Below are positions 54,857-61,534 of a stretch of DNA of 61,534 bases, piece by piece (within the stretch, counting starts at the first letter, position 1; every line of letters begins with the position of its first letter). The translations under genes were made by a program, and so were the position numbers. Where the stretch lies: positions 115,058 to 176,591 of the forward strand of contig NZ_BNBF01000013.1 in the NCBI RefSeq assembly GCF_014654935.1, read 5' to 3'. The notes below the pieces were generated by a model. The model had not been told where the DNA came from. It saw only the letters and a program-made list of their open reading frames with translations, and did not search any database. The DNA comes from Streptomyces capoamus (GTDB taxonomy: Bacteria > Actinomycetota > Actinomycetes > Streptomycetales > Streptomycetaceae).

Positions 54857-56444
54857 CGACCCTCCGCAACTGCGCCCGCACCGCCTCCGTCAGGTCGTCC
54901 GCCAAGCCGAAGAGCCCATCGAGCTCCTTCGTCAGGCGCCCGATGCGTTCGGCAGCCGACTCGACACCGACCTCGGCGATGTACCGGTTCGGCGACAGCA
55001 CATGGCCTTCGCGCCGGACGTCCGCCACATCCGCAGAGAAACAGAATCCGGCAACGTTCTTGTACCGCTTGCCCCCGGCCGAGGCCGTGCCCCGCCATGC
55101 GCGATACGTGCTGACGATCTTCGCGAGGTCCCCGTCGGAGAGGGTGCGCTCTCCTCGGCCCGCTGTCTCGCCCATGGCCCCGGCGTCGATGAACAGTATG
55201 CGGCCACGCCGGTCTTCCAGGTTCTTGGTTCCCCGGGAGGACTTGTCCTTGTCCAGGAGCCACAGATATACGGGAACGCCGGTGCCGCGGAAAAGGAGCG
55301 GCGGTAGTGCGACCATGCAGGCCACCAGATCTTCCTCGACCAACGCTCGGCGGATCTCGTCTTCGCGGCCCCGGCCGCGAGTGACCGAGGCACCGGCCAG
55401 AACGACGCCGGCGGTGCCCTTGTCTCCGAGCTTGGCGATGATGTGCTGCAACCATGCGAAGTTCGCGTTGGCTTGCGGCGGCACACCGAACCGCCAACGC
55501 GGGTCCTCCGGGTTTCGTGGCCATTCCTTGAGGTTGAAGGGGGGAATGGACAGGACGAAGTCGGCTTCCAGACCGGGGTACCGGTCCTCGCCGAGGGAAT
55601 CCCCCCACGCCAGGTCGCCTTCGACACCGTGCAGCGCGAGGTTCATCCTCGCCAGCCGCCACGTGCGTTCATCCCGCTCTTGACCGTGCACCGCCAAGCC
55701 GTATGTGTGTGCCGTGGTCTCGCGTCCGGCAGCGAAATTTCCTGCCCGGACGAGCAGCCCGGCCGTGCCGCAGACCGGGTCGTAGATCCGGCCCGCGTAC
55801 GGCTCCAACATCTCCACCAGCAGCCGGGCCACGCTCCCCGGGGGGTGGAAGTCACCGCCTCGTTTCCCTTCCGCCCGGGAGAACCTGTCGAGGAAGTCCG
55901 CGTACACCGCGCTCAGGACGTCCCGTGCCGGCCTGCCTCCGGGGCCCGTGAACCGCGCGTCGTCCATGAGGGCGACCAGCTCGGCGAGACGACGCCAGCT
56001 GATGTCTTCCTGACCGTAAATTTTTGGCAGGACATCGGCGAGCGGTGGGTTCTCTCGCATGACGGCGTCGATCGCGTCATCGAGGTACCGGCCGATGTCC
56101 TCGCTCCCCGTGCGGGCAGCGATGGCGTTCCAGCGGGCGGACTCCGGCACCCAGCAGGCGCCGTAGCCGATGTACTCGTCCTTGTCCTCCAGGAAGACGG
56201 CCCGTTGTGCCGCGTTCATGCCTTCCTCGGCGAGCTCCTCGTCGAGCTTGGCGCGGCGCTCGTCGAAGGCGTCGGATAGGTACTTCAGAAAGACCAGGCC
56301 GAGGAGGAACTCCTTGTACCGGGCAATGTCCATCGAGCCACGCAGCTTGTCCGCGGCTGTCCACAAGACGTGCTGGATCTCACCGGAGCCCGGTACGCCG
56401 GACAGCTCGGTTCGGACGTCGGCTCGGTTCATCCGCGACGGCAT
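54849..56444 (-). CDS. hsdM: Type I methyltransferase-like subunit HsdM with an altered catalytic motif
   Basis: This 531-aa protein has the HsdM N-terminal helical domain (IQHVLWTAADKLRG to ~170), motif I YDPVCGTAGLLVRA (~218-231) and the family blocks around DPRWRFGVPPQANANFAWLQHI. Motif IV, which must supply the base-binding Asn (NPPF), reads LSIPPFN: Ile300 is encoded by ATT (plus-strand AAT at 55545-55547). Asn would need a single base change. As read, adenine methylation should fail while SAM and DNA binding may persist. It lies 30 bp after the HTH-methylase fusion gene and overlaps hsdS by 8 nt. Confidence 0.9.
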   Translation of the reverse strand: MPSRMNRADVRTELSGVPGSGEIQHVLWTAADKLRGSMDIARYKEFLLGLVFLKYLSDAFDERRAKLDEELAEEGMNAAQRAVFLEDKDEYIGYGACWVPESARWNAIAARTGSEDIGRYLDDAIDAVMRENPPLADVLPKIYGQEDISWRRLAELVALMDDARFTGPGGRPARDVLSAVYADFLDRFSRAEGKRGGDFHPPGSVARLLVEMLEPYAGRIYDPVCGTAGLLVRAGNFAAGRETTAHTYGLAVHGQERDERTWRLARMNLALHGVEGDLAWGDSLGEDRYPGLEADFVLSIPPFNLKEWPRNPEDPRWRFGVPPQANANFAWLQHIIAKLGDKGTAGVVLAGASVTRGRGREDEIRRALVEEDLVACMVALPPLLFRGTGVPVYLWLLDKDKSSRGTKNLEDRRGRILFIDAGAMGETAGRGERTLSDGDLAKIVSTYRAWRGTASAGGKRYKNVAGFCFSADVADVRREGHVLSPNRYIAEVGVESAAERIGRLTKELDGLFGLADDLTEAVRAQLRRVDG

Positions 56445-56474
56445 GGCAGCGCTTCCTCTTCCTTGAGCGGCGGA

Positions 56475-58622
56475 TCACTGGTCGGCATGCAGGGTAAGGG
56501 TGCCGTCGGCCATCCCGGCGGTGGCGAGGCTCCCCAGCTCGTCGAGAGCCCCGATCTGCTGCCGCAGTACCGATGACCGCCGTTCGATGTCCTCGAGCAG
56601 GGCATCGAGACGATCGGCTTCCACCGGACCGACATCGGGAAATTCCAGCTCTTCGAGCGTCAGCGCGGAGTGTACGGAGCCCCGGGTGCGCCGGTACTCC
56701 GCGGCTGCCATGGACAGGAACGCGGCCAGAACCCGGGGCCGCACAGGGCGCGCGGCCTCCGACCGGACCCTCAGCACGCGGGCGGGATAGGCGACGACGG
56801 AGAAGCCGCCCGCGTCGATGTACGCGCCGAATTCTGGCTGAGCCGTGATCACAAGATCACCGGGTTCGGTAAAGGCGACGTGCCGGTATGCCGTCATCAG
56901 CAGGGCCCGGTCGATGCGGTGGGTGCCGACCGGTTTCCTGCCAAGGACCTCGGCGGGGGTCAGGACGTTGTGGTCACCGCGGTCCAGCAGGTACTCGGTG
57001 GCGATCCTGTGCCCCGGGAGCATACGCACGCGACGCTCCTTGCGCAGCTGCGCGATGGTGGTGGACGGTGGGGTGCTGCTCTCCGGGCGGAGTGAGGCAT
57101 GGGCCGTCAGTTGGCCACCCGCACCGGACTCGCGATGGGCCCGCTCGCCGAGCTCCTTCAGCCCAAGTTCCAGATCGGCCATGCGAAGGACCCTGTCCCG
57201 AGCCCCCGTAGTAGCGCGCGTCCGGGCCGTGAGCGCGGCACCGGCACGGCTGTTGAGCCTCTCGACGGACACGATCACGCCGTGGTGGAGCGCGGGGAGA
57301 CCGTCCTTGCCCCAGCCACCGGCTCGCCACCGTCGGATGTCCTCGGTGATCCCGGTGAGAGTCCGCTCGGTCATCTCTTGGCCCGACAAGTCGGCGAGGA
57401 GGACTCGGCCCCGCTTCTCCTGCTCCGGTGTACGAGCCAGCACCCAGAGCGCGGTGCGGTACCCCGGCCGGTACGGCATCATCCCACCAGGCAGAGCGAC
57501 CACGGCCTTCAATAGGCCGTTGGTCAGAAAATCCCTGCGGAAGCGGTCGGCCCAGTCGTGGGGACGCAACGGCTCCGTCAAGGCGTCGGCGGGACCGAGT
57601 ACGACGGCTGTGCACCTCTCGGCAAGGAGATCGGTCAGGGCCTCGATTCGCTCCAGCGTTTTCTCTGGCAGCCGTTCCTCGCGGGGCAGGTAGGGGAGGA
57701 CGGAGGCGACGACGTTCGGTCCGTCGACCGCGTCGGGGACACTCTCGCCTTCCTGCACGTCAAGGGCCTGTCCCAGGACGCCGCGGACCAGCATCCGACG
57801 TCGTACGAGACGTACCAGTGAGCGGTTCGTGTCGGAGGCAACGAATCTTGGCGTGATATCGGGCCCGGCCGCGGAGTGCAGGGCGACGAGGAGGTCTCCG
57901 CCGCGGGCACCCGGGTTGGCGACGACCGGGTCGGTCGTGCCATCGATCCCCGTGAGCCGCGCGATGCACTCGGTCATCCCGGGGGTAAGGGTGTCTGCGG
58001 TCAAATCGTGGAACCCCAGCCTGTGGCGCACGCCGAGCAGCCATTCGAAGGCATCCGCTGCAGGCCCGTGACGAACCGCCAGCATGCCACCGTGGCGTCG
58101 GCCTGTGTTCGCGGCGGCCGCCACCAGTTCGTCGGCGAGCCGGGACAGCGGCGGTCCCCAAGGGCCGGCGTTGGTCAACTCGCTGATCAGACAGGTGTCG
58201 TTCTCGTCCAGCATTCCAGCCCGCTCCACGATCGACTCCCAAGTGGTGTCTTCCCCCGAAAGCAGTGGTACGCCCTCGTGGTGGCGCAGGCACATGAGCG
58301 CAGTCAGTACGTCCAGCAGCTGCCGACCGGGAATGCGCGAGGTCCAGGCTGAGAGGCTGTGCAGTGCCAGCTCCGTGCCCAGGTCGTTCTCGTCGGCATT
58401 GCCGTGGCCCGTCGTCAGAAGCCAATCGACGATCTCTCGGCCGTCGAAGAAGGTACGGCCGCCGTCCCGGGCGATGGGTTCCGGGAAGTCGCCGTGGCGG
58501 CGGCGCCAGTTGGCAGGCACGGCTCGCTCCACCCGGGCGAGAGCCGCGATCTCCGTTGACGAGATGCGCCATGTCGTCTCCCCGGACGGGCCGAGAGCAT
58601 GGGTTTCGTGCGTGCTGGGCAT
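56475..58622 (-). CDS. HTH - degenerate N6-adenine methylase - TRD fusion protein
   Basis: This is a 715-aa protein in three parts. An N-terminal MerR/AlpA-like winged helix (ISSTEIAALARVERAVPANWRRRH, ~16-39) is followed by a methylase-like middle (~90-460). There the motif I position reads NPGARGG (from Asn236) rather than DPxxGTGG, and motif IV reads SVLPY (307-311) rather than NPPF/Y, so it is predicted inactive. The C-terminal HsdS-like target-recognition half (~535-715) starts RMLPGHRIATEYLLDRGDHN and ends in a long helix. The ATG at 58622 follows GAGGGGGACC. It is first in the hsd operon. It may act as a DNA-reading subunit, an autoregulator, or both. Confidence 0.75.
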   Translation of the reverse strand: MPSTHETHALGPSGETTWRISSTEIAALARVERAVPANWRRRHGDFPEPIARDGGRTFFDGREIVDWLLTTGHGNADENDLGTELALHSLSAWTSRIPGRQLLDVLTALMCLRHHEGVPLLSGEDTTWESIVERAGMLDENDTCLISELTNAGPWGPPLSRLADELVAAAANTGRRHGGMLAVRHGPAADAFEWLLGVRHRLGFHDLTADTLTPGMTECIARLTGIDGTTDPVVANPGARGGDLLVALHSAAGPDITPRFVASDTNRSLVRLVRRRMLVRGVLGQALDVQEGESVPDAVDGPNVVASVLPYLPREERLPEKTLERIEALTDLLAERCTAVVLGPADALTEPLRPHDWADRFRRDFLTNGLLKAVVALPGGMMPYRPGYRTALWVLARTPEQEKRGRVLLADLSGQEMTERTLTGITEDIRRWRAGGWGKDGLPALHHGVIVSVERLNSRAGAALTARTRATTGARDRVLRMADLELGLKELGERAHRESGAGGQLTAHASLRPESSTPPSTTIAQLRKERRVRMLPGHRIATEYLLDRGDHNVLTPAEVLGRKPVGTHRIDRALLMTAYRHVAFTEPGDLVITAQPEFGAYIDAGGFSVVAYPARVLRVRSEAARPVRPRVLAAFLSMAAAEYRRTRGSVHSALTLEELEFPDVGPVEADRLDALLEDIERRSSVLRQQIGALDELGSLATAGMADGTLTLHADQ

Positions 58623-58710
58623 TTCGGTCCCCCTCTTCGCCCGACCACGGTGCTGCGGCACCGGCGCCGTTCGCACTCTACGACCGACCTGGAAGTGCCA
58701 ATGCAGGAAA

Positions 58711-58734
58711 GCCTGATAGCAGGTGCTATCAGGC
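58711..58734. promoter_or_regulatory. Perfect 24-bp palindrome in the divergent hsd/DUF6119-like promoter
   Basis: GCCTGATAGCA (58711-58721) and TGCTATCAGGC (58724-58734) are perfect 11-bp arms around GG. The site is centred in the 220-bp gap between the divergent starts at 58622 and 58843, so one bound dimer could control both directions. The HTH domain of the fusion protein is the obvious local candidate; that link is inference. Confidence 0.7.
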
Positions 58735-58842
58735 AGTCAGATTCTGGACGTGGACTTCGCCTGTCAATGTCGATGTCCGTCACCCGACCGGCACGTCCGC
58801 GGTCCTGAGACCGGTGACGTACGCGACCGACTGGAGACACAC

Positions 58843-60519
58843 ATGGCTCCCAGCACGTCCCTTCGCACCCTCTACCGTCTCGTCGACGTCGTCCCGAACC
58901 GGGACGGCATGCGCGCGGCCCTCGACCACGAGCAGCTTGCTTCGCTCGACGCCGAGTTCCACGACGCCCACCACGAAAGGCTCCCGGTGCCCTGGCTGTT
59001 CCTCAGCGCTGGAATCGAAAAGGAGAAGGCGGCCTGGTGCGACGAGATCGCCCGCACCACCGGATGCGACGTTTCCGAGCGTGTCCGGAGGACGGCCGCA
59101 CTGCTCATGCTCGCCGTCGACGGGGAGGTGTACGCCATCGGGTACGACCAGGGGCACCGCCTGATCCCGGACCGCCTGAAGGACCGGCGTTTCGGGCTCC
59201 GCTACGCCGCACGCCAGGTCGACCCGCTGCAGGTGAGGGGCCTCATCGCGCACACCATGGGCGAGGCCAGGACCGACATCGCCCTCGTGCCTGGCGGGAC
59301 GTCCGTCACGCGCTTCGGCGTGCGCGAGCACCAGCAGTTCGTCACCAGCCTGCGTGGCGTCCTCCAGTCCAACGGTCTTACGCGTGCTCAGAGCGGCAGA
59401 GGCGTCACCGTCAGCGTGGAAGGGGGTGCCGGACTCCGGCTTCCGCTCGGGATCGAGCCGGCCGACCTGGTCGCGAACATCCGGGAGATCGCGCGGGTGT
59501 GCCGTGACGACTCTCCCGATCCCGCGCTGGAATTCGTCGAGCACATCACACCGGTCAAGGACACGGCAACGCTGGCCCTCCTTGAGCAGGAGCTCGAGGC
59601 TGCGTTGGGCGATCCCGCCGACGGACGGATCACCCTGGGGGTCCCCGGGGACCACTGGACGTACTACCAGGCTGCTGGCGCCGTCCAGCTGAGGATCGAC
59701 GGCTGCGGTGTCACCACGGGGGAGGCCTTCGAGCTCGACCATGTGCTGGACCGGCTGCGCACACGCCCGGCAGGCGGGCGCCTGGCCGCGCTTCGGCGCA
59801 GCACCGTCACCCTCTACCGTCACCACCGGGCCGCTCACGAGGACCGGCTCGTCGCCACACCCCTGCTGCGGTGGATCGAGGCCGGTATCTCCCTCGGGGA
59901 ACGACGCTTCCTCCTGATGGACTGCGAGTGGTACGAGATCGGGGCGCGGTACCTCGCCGCGATCAAGGACACCGTGACACGGTTGATCAACCGTCCGCCG
60001 TCGGTGGAGCTGCCTGCCTGGGAACGGGGCGAGAAGGAGGACCTGTACAACGAGTCGGTCGCCCGGATGGGGGACGGCTACGTCTGCCTCGACCGCAAGA
60101 ACGTAGGCAACCCGCTCAAAGCTGGCAATGAGGTAGAGATCTGCGATGTCCTCACACCTGACAACACGCTGGTCCTGGTGAAGCGCGCCCACCGGTCTGG
60201 TCCGCTCAGCCACCTTTTCAGTCAGGGGCTGGTGGCTGTTCAGATGCTCAAGGAGTCGGCTGAGGTGCGCGCGCAGTTCGCCCGCAAGGTTTTCGAGCAG
60301 AGCAGGGGGAGGCGCATCATGCCCCTCGACTTCGTCCCCCGGCGTCTCGTGTTCGGCATTCTCTTGAAGGATGGTACGGAGGAGTTGACCCCGGAGACGC
60401 TGTTTCCCTTCTCCCAGGTGACGCTTGTCGAGACGGCGAAGACACTGCGGTCGTGGGGAGTGGAAGTGGAGGTCGTCGGCATCCGGGCAGCCCCTTCGCA
60501 GACTCCCCGGGCTGCATAG
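58843..60519 (+). CDS. TIGR04141/DUF6119-like sporadically distributed protein
   Basis: This is a 558-aa soluble protein with an N-terminal alpha/beta region (LYRLVDVVPNRDGMRAALDH, VPWLFLSAGIEKEKAAWCDEIA) and a family-typical middle (FGLRYAARQVDPLQVRGLIA, TSLRGVLQSNGLTRAQSGRGVTVSVEGG). The C-terminal half has RFLLMDCEWYEIGARYLAAIKD and LPAWERGEKEDLYNE. I match it from memory to the TIGR04141 family, which occurs sporadically near restriction genes; its biochemistry is unknown to me. The ATG at 58843 follows CTGGAG. It is divergent from the hsd operon. Confidence 0.65.
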   Translation: MAPSTSLRTLYRLVDVVPNRDGMRAALDHEQLASLDAEFHDAHHERLPVPWLFLSAGIEKEKAAWCDEIARTTGCDVSERVRRTAALLMLAVDGEVYAIGYDQGHRLIPDRLKDRRFGLRYAARQVDPLQVRGLIAHTMGEARTDIALVPGGTSVTRFGVREHQQFVTSLRGVLQSNGLTRAQSGRGVTVSVEGGAGLRLPLGIEPADLVANIREIARVCRDDSPDPALEFVEHITPVKDTATLALLEQELEAALGDPADGRITLGVPGDHWTYYQAAGAVQLRIDGCGVTTGEAFELDHVLDRLRTRPAGGRLAALRRSTVTLYRHHRAAHEDRLVATPLLRWIEAGISLGERRFLLMDCEWYEIGARYLAAIKDTVTRLINRPPSVELPAWERGEKEDLYNESVARMGDGYVCLDRKNVGNPLKAGNEVEICDVLTPDNTLVLVKRAHRSGPLSHLFSQGLVAVQMLKESAEVRAQFARKVFEQSRGRRIMPLDFVPRRLVFGILLKDGTEELTPETLFPFSQVTLVETAKTLRSWGVEVEVVGIRAAPSQTPRAA

Positions 60520-60542
60520 TTGAGCGTCACGGTTCGTACGGG

Positions 60543-61058
60543 TCAGGAGCCACCGCGGGGCGTCCCGAGATGGCTGCGCGTGACAGCGGGGCCGCTGAAG
60601 TGCAGCTTGCACGGGTCCCTTGAAGACGTAGGTGCACAGGTCGGGATGCCGACACCGGTCGGGTCGGGGACCCTCTGCCAACGTCGGACGGTTCCGGTCC
60701 CGGTTGGATGACATGCAGTGTGGTTTCGGCGATGCTCCTGCCGGAAGCGCATTGTGGAGCTGGTGGAGTCGGCCCCGATGTCTGGATCATGGGACTCCTT
60801 GAGGAGCTGGGGCGCGAGGTCGTTGGCCCACTCCGCGGCCCAGATTCGGAGAGCGGTAATGGTGGCCTGCCTCCTCCACACGGTAGGCGGCGAGGCTTGG
60901 TCGTCAGTCCGCTCGGCGCCCGTGACGTTCGCCTGCAGGTCCTCGTGGTCGAAGCGGCCGCGGGCGTGGCGGCGGCCGACCTCCTCGAGCTTGGCATCGG
61001 ACCAGCAGTGGGAGATGCGATCGGGGAGGGCATGGATCTTGGTCTCGACTGTCGGCTA
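60543..61058 (-). pseudogene. Probable gene remnant near the right island end
   Basis: A minus-strand frame is open from 61058 to 60543 without a suitable start. Its first part reads like real protein (ETKIHALPDRISHCW, then GRRHARGRFDHEDLQANV and ALRIWAAEWANDLAPQLLKE). The last third looks like frame-shifted noise. The family is not recognised. A stop immediately upstream and the low-quality tail suggest a decayed cargo gene. No other gene is visible in 60520-61156. Confidence 0.35.
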
Positions 61059-61156
61059 TGACGCTCGTTTGACGCTCTGGGCGTCCGTATACAGACCGAT
61101 GAGCCGAGAAAGTGCATCTGACCTGGGCTTTTCTGTGACCCGCCCAGGCCAACGTC

Positions 61157-61223
61157 TTTCCGATGACGCACCACGTGGAGTGCGTGGTGATCCTGGAGCC
61201 CGCCCAAAAGGGTGTCTGACCTG
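61157..61223 (+). pseudogene. Right island boundary: displaced 3' end of the RNA methyltransferase gene (attR-like)
   Basis: The segment encodes FPMTHHVECVVILEPAQKGV followed by a stop at 61217-61219. This is almost the same C-terminus as the intact gene ending at 49969. It has no start or upstream domain, so it is a remnant. Its codons (GTG, ATC, CTG, GAG, CCC, GCC) are native-like, suggesting this is the original gene end pushed aside by the insertion. Confidence 0.75.
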
Positions 61224-61343
61224 AGCTGCTCAGGGGCTGTCGGGTCCTGTTAGCCGTGAGGTCGGCGACACGGCGGCTTCGGCGTGATCAGCCTGAGGCA
61301 TCTGTCGTCCCACCTGCGCCGCTCACCGCGTAGTGGACATGCG

Positions 61344-61381
61344 CGGAGCCGCCCCAGGACTTCGGTCCCGTGGCGGCTCCG
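61344..61381. terminator. Hairpin terminator right of the island
   Basis: CGGAGCCGCC and GGCGGCTCCG form perfect 10-bp arms around an 18-nt loop, 14 bp from the end of the minus-strand gene at the window edge. It would also have served the original RNA methyltransferase gene before the insertion. Confidence 0.8.
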
Positions 61382-61395
61382 TGCCTCCGTGAGTG

Positions 61396-61534
61396 TCAGC
61401 TGGTGTGGGCGGGGACCTGCTTGATGTCGTCGACAACGGCCCGCTGCAGGACGGCGCTGGTGAACAGCACGGTTCCGGGCTTGATGAGGTTCTCGGGGCC
61501 GTCGGCCCTGCTCACCTGGACGGACCGCTGGCCC
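61396..61534 (-). CDS. C-terminal fragment of an unrecognised protein (cut by window edge)
   Basis: The last 45 codons of a minus-strand gene are present, including GPENLIKPGTVLFTSAVLQR and ending DIKQVPAHTS before TGA (61396-61398). Strong G/C third positions and the terminator just beyond the stop support a real gene. The family cannot be judged from this much sequence. Confidence 0.6.
   Translation of the reverse strand, partial: GQRSVQVSRADGPENLIKPGTVLFTSAVLQRAVVDDIKQVPAHTS

Larger units (their letters stand above)
49907..61223. mobile_element. Genomic island carrying a type I restriction-like defence locus
   Basis: The 11.3-kb segment is bounded by two copies of the 3' end of the RNA methyltransferase gene in the same orientation. 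It contains only defence-type genes and remnants, with more A/T-ending codons than the flanking core genes. No intact integrase or transposase is present, so it may have been moved by an enzyme encoded elsewhere or have lost its own. Confidence 0.7.

Noticed and set aside
54849-56444. HsdM motif I (DPVCGTAG) as a second inactivating change
   Set aside because: GTAG occurs in the well-studied EcoKI methylase subunit, so motif I is probably functional; only motif IV is counted as altered.
58780-60714. Long minus-strand open frame opposite the TIGR04141-like gene
   Set aside because: Its composition is that of a GC shadow and it spans the promoter. The plus strand frame has a ribosome binding site and protein-like sequence.

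Overview
The window is a chromosomal stretch from a Streptomyces, or a very close relative. The base composition is very GC-rich, with G/C-ending codons, frequent GTG/TTG starts and many 1-4 nt start/stop overlaps. The gene set is recognisably actinobacterial: SepH, CutRS, DUF3071/3093/3159/3710/4193 proteins, a second topoisomerase A subunit (ParC), a c-di-AMP riboswitch on a cell-wall hydrolase, and an N-terminally GNAT-fused PatA.

Layout, left part (1-18.6 kb). A cut-off CitB-type response regulator is followed by a NitT/TauT-type ABC importer (ATPase, permease, lipoprotein) and a complete second CitA/CitB-type two-component system. Next come an iron-box-preceded sucrase/ferredoxin-like protein and two divergent citrate synthase homologues, one carrying an HTH domain. 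Then follow a CobW-type GTPase, ParC, a pair of M16 peptidases (one zinc-competent, one not), a c-di-AMP riboswitch with an M23 hydrolase, a GntR regulator, and HPr.

Middle part (18.7-50 kb) is core housekeeping sequence: PatA lysine acetyltransferase, DUF5998 and phosphodiesterase genes, thymidine kinase, a VOC protein, rhodanese, SepH, a sugar-lactone oxidase with an MFS exporter, ferrochelatase, an inositol monophosphatase and CutRS. These are followed by small DUF genes, a thioesterase and dUTPase. A potassium cluster then runs KdpDE, two TrkA/Ceo subunits and a KimA-like importer, and the part ends with a TRAM/TrmA-type RNA methyltransferase.

Right part (49.9-61.2 kb) is an accessory island inserted at the 3' end of the RNA methyltransferase gene. 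A diverged copy of that gene's last ~65 bp lies at 61157-61223, 11.25 kb downstream, so the two copies look like attL/attR. The island encodes a type I restriction-like operon on the minus strand: a 715-aa HTH-methylase-TRD fusion, HsdM, HsdS and HsdR. A TIGR04141/DUF6119-like protein is divergent to it, across a perfect 24-bp palindrome. Both methylase-like proteins lack the catalytic asparagine of the (N/D)PP(F/Y) motif: HsdM has IPPF and the fusion has SVLPY. HsdR retains its nuclease and helicase signatures. A restriction locus with no evident working modification enzyme is the most interesting thing in the window.

Beyond the island is a terminator and the 3' end of a further minus-strand gene cut by the window edge. 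No tRNA, rRNA, CRISPR array, transposase or intact integrase was seen.
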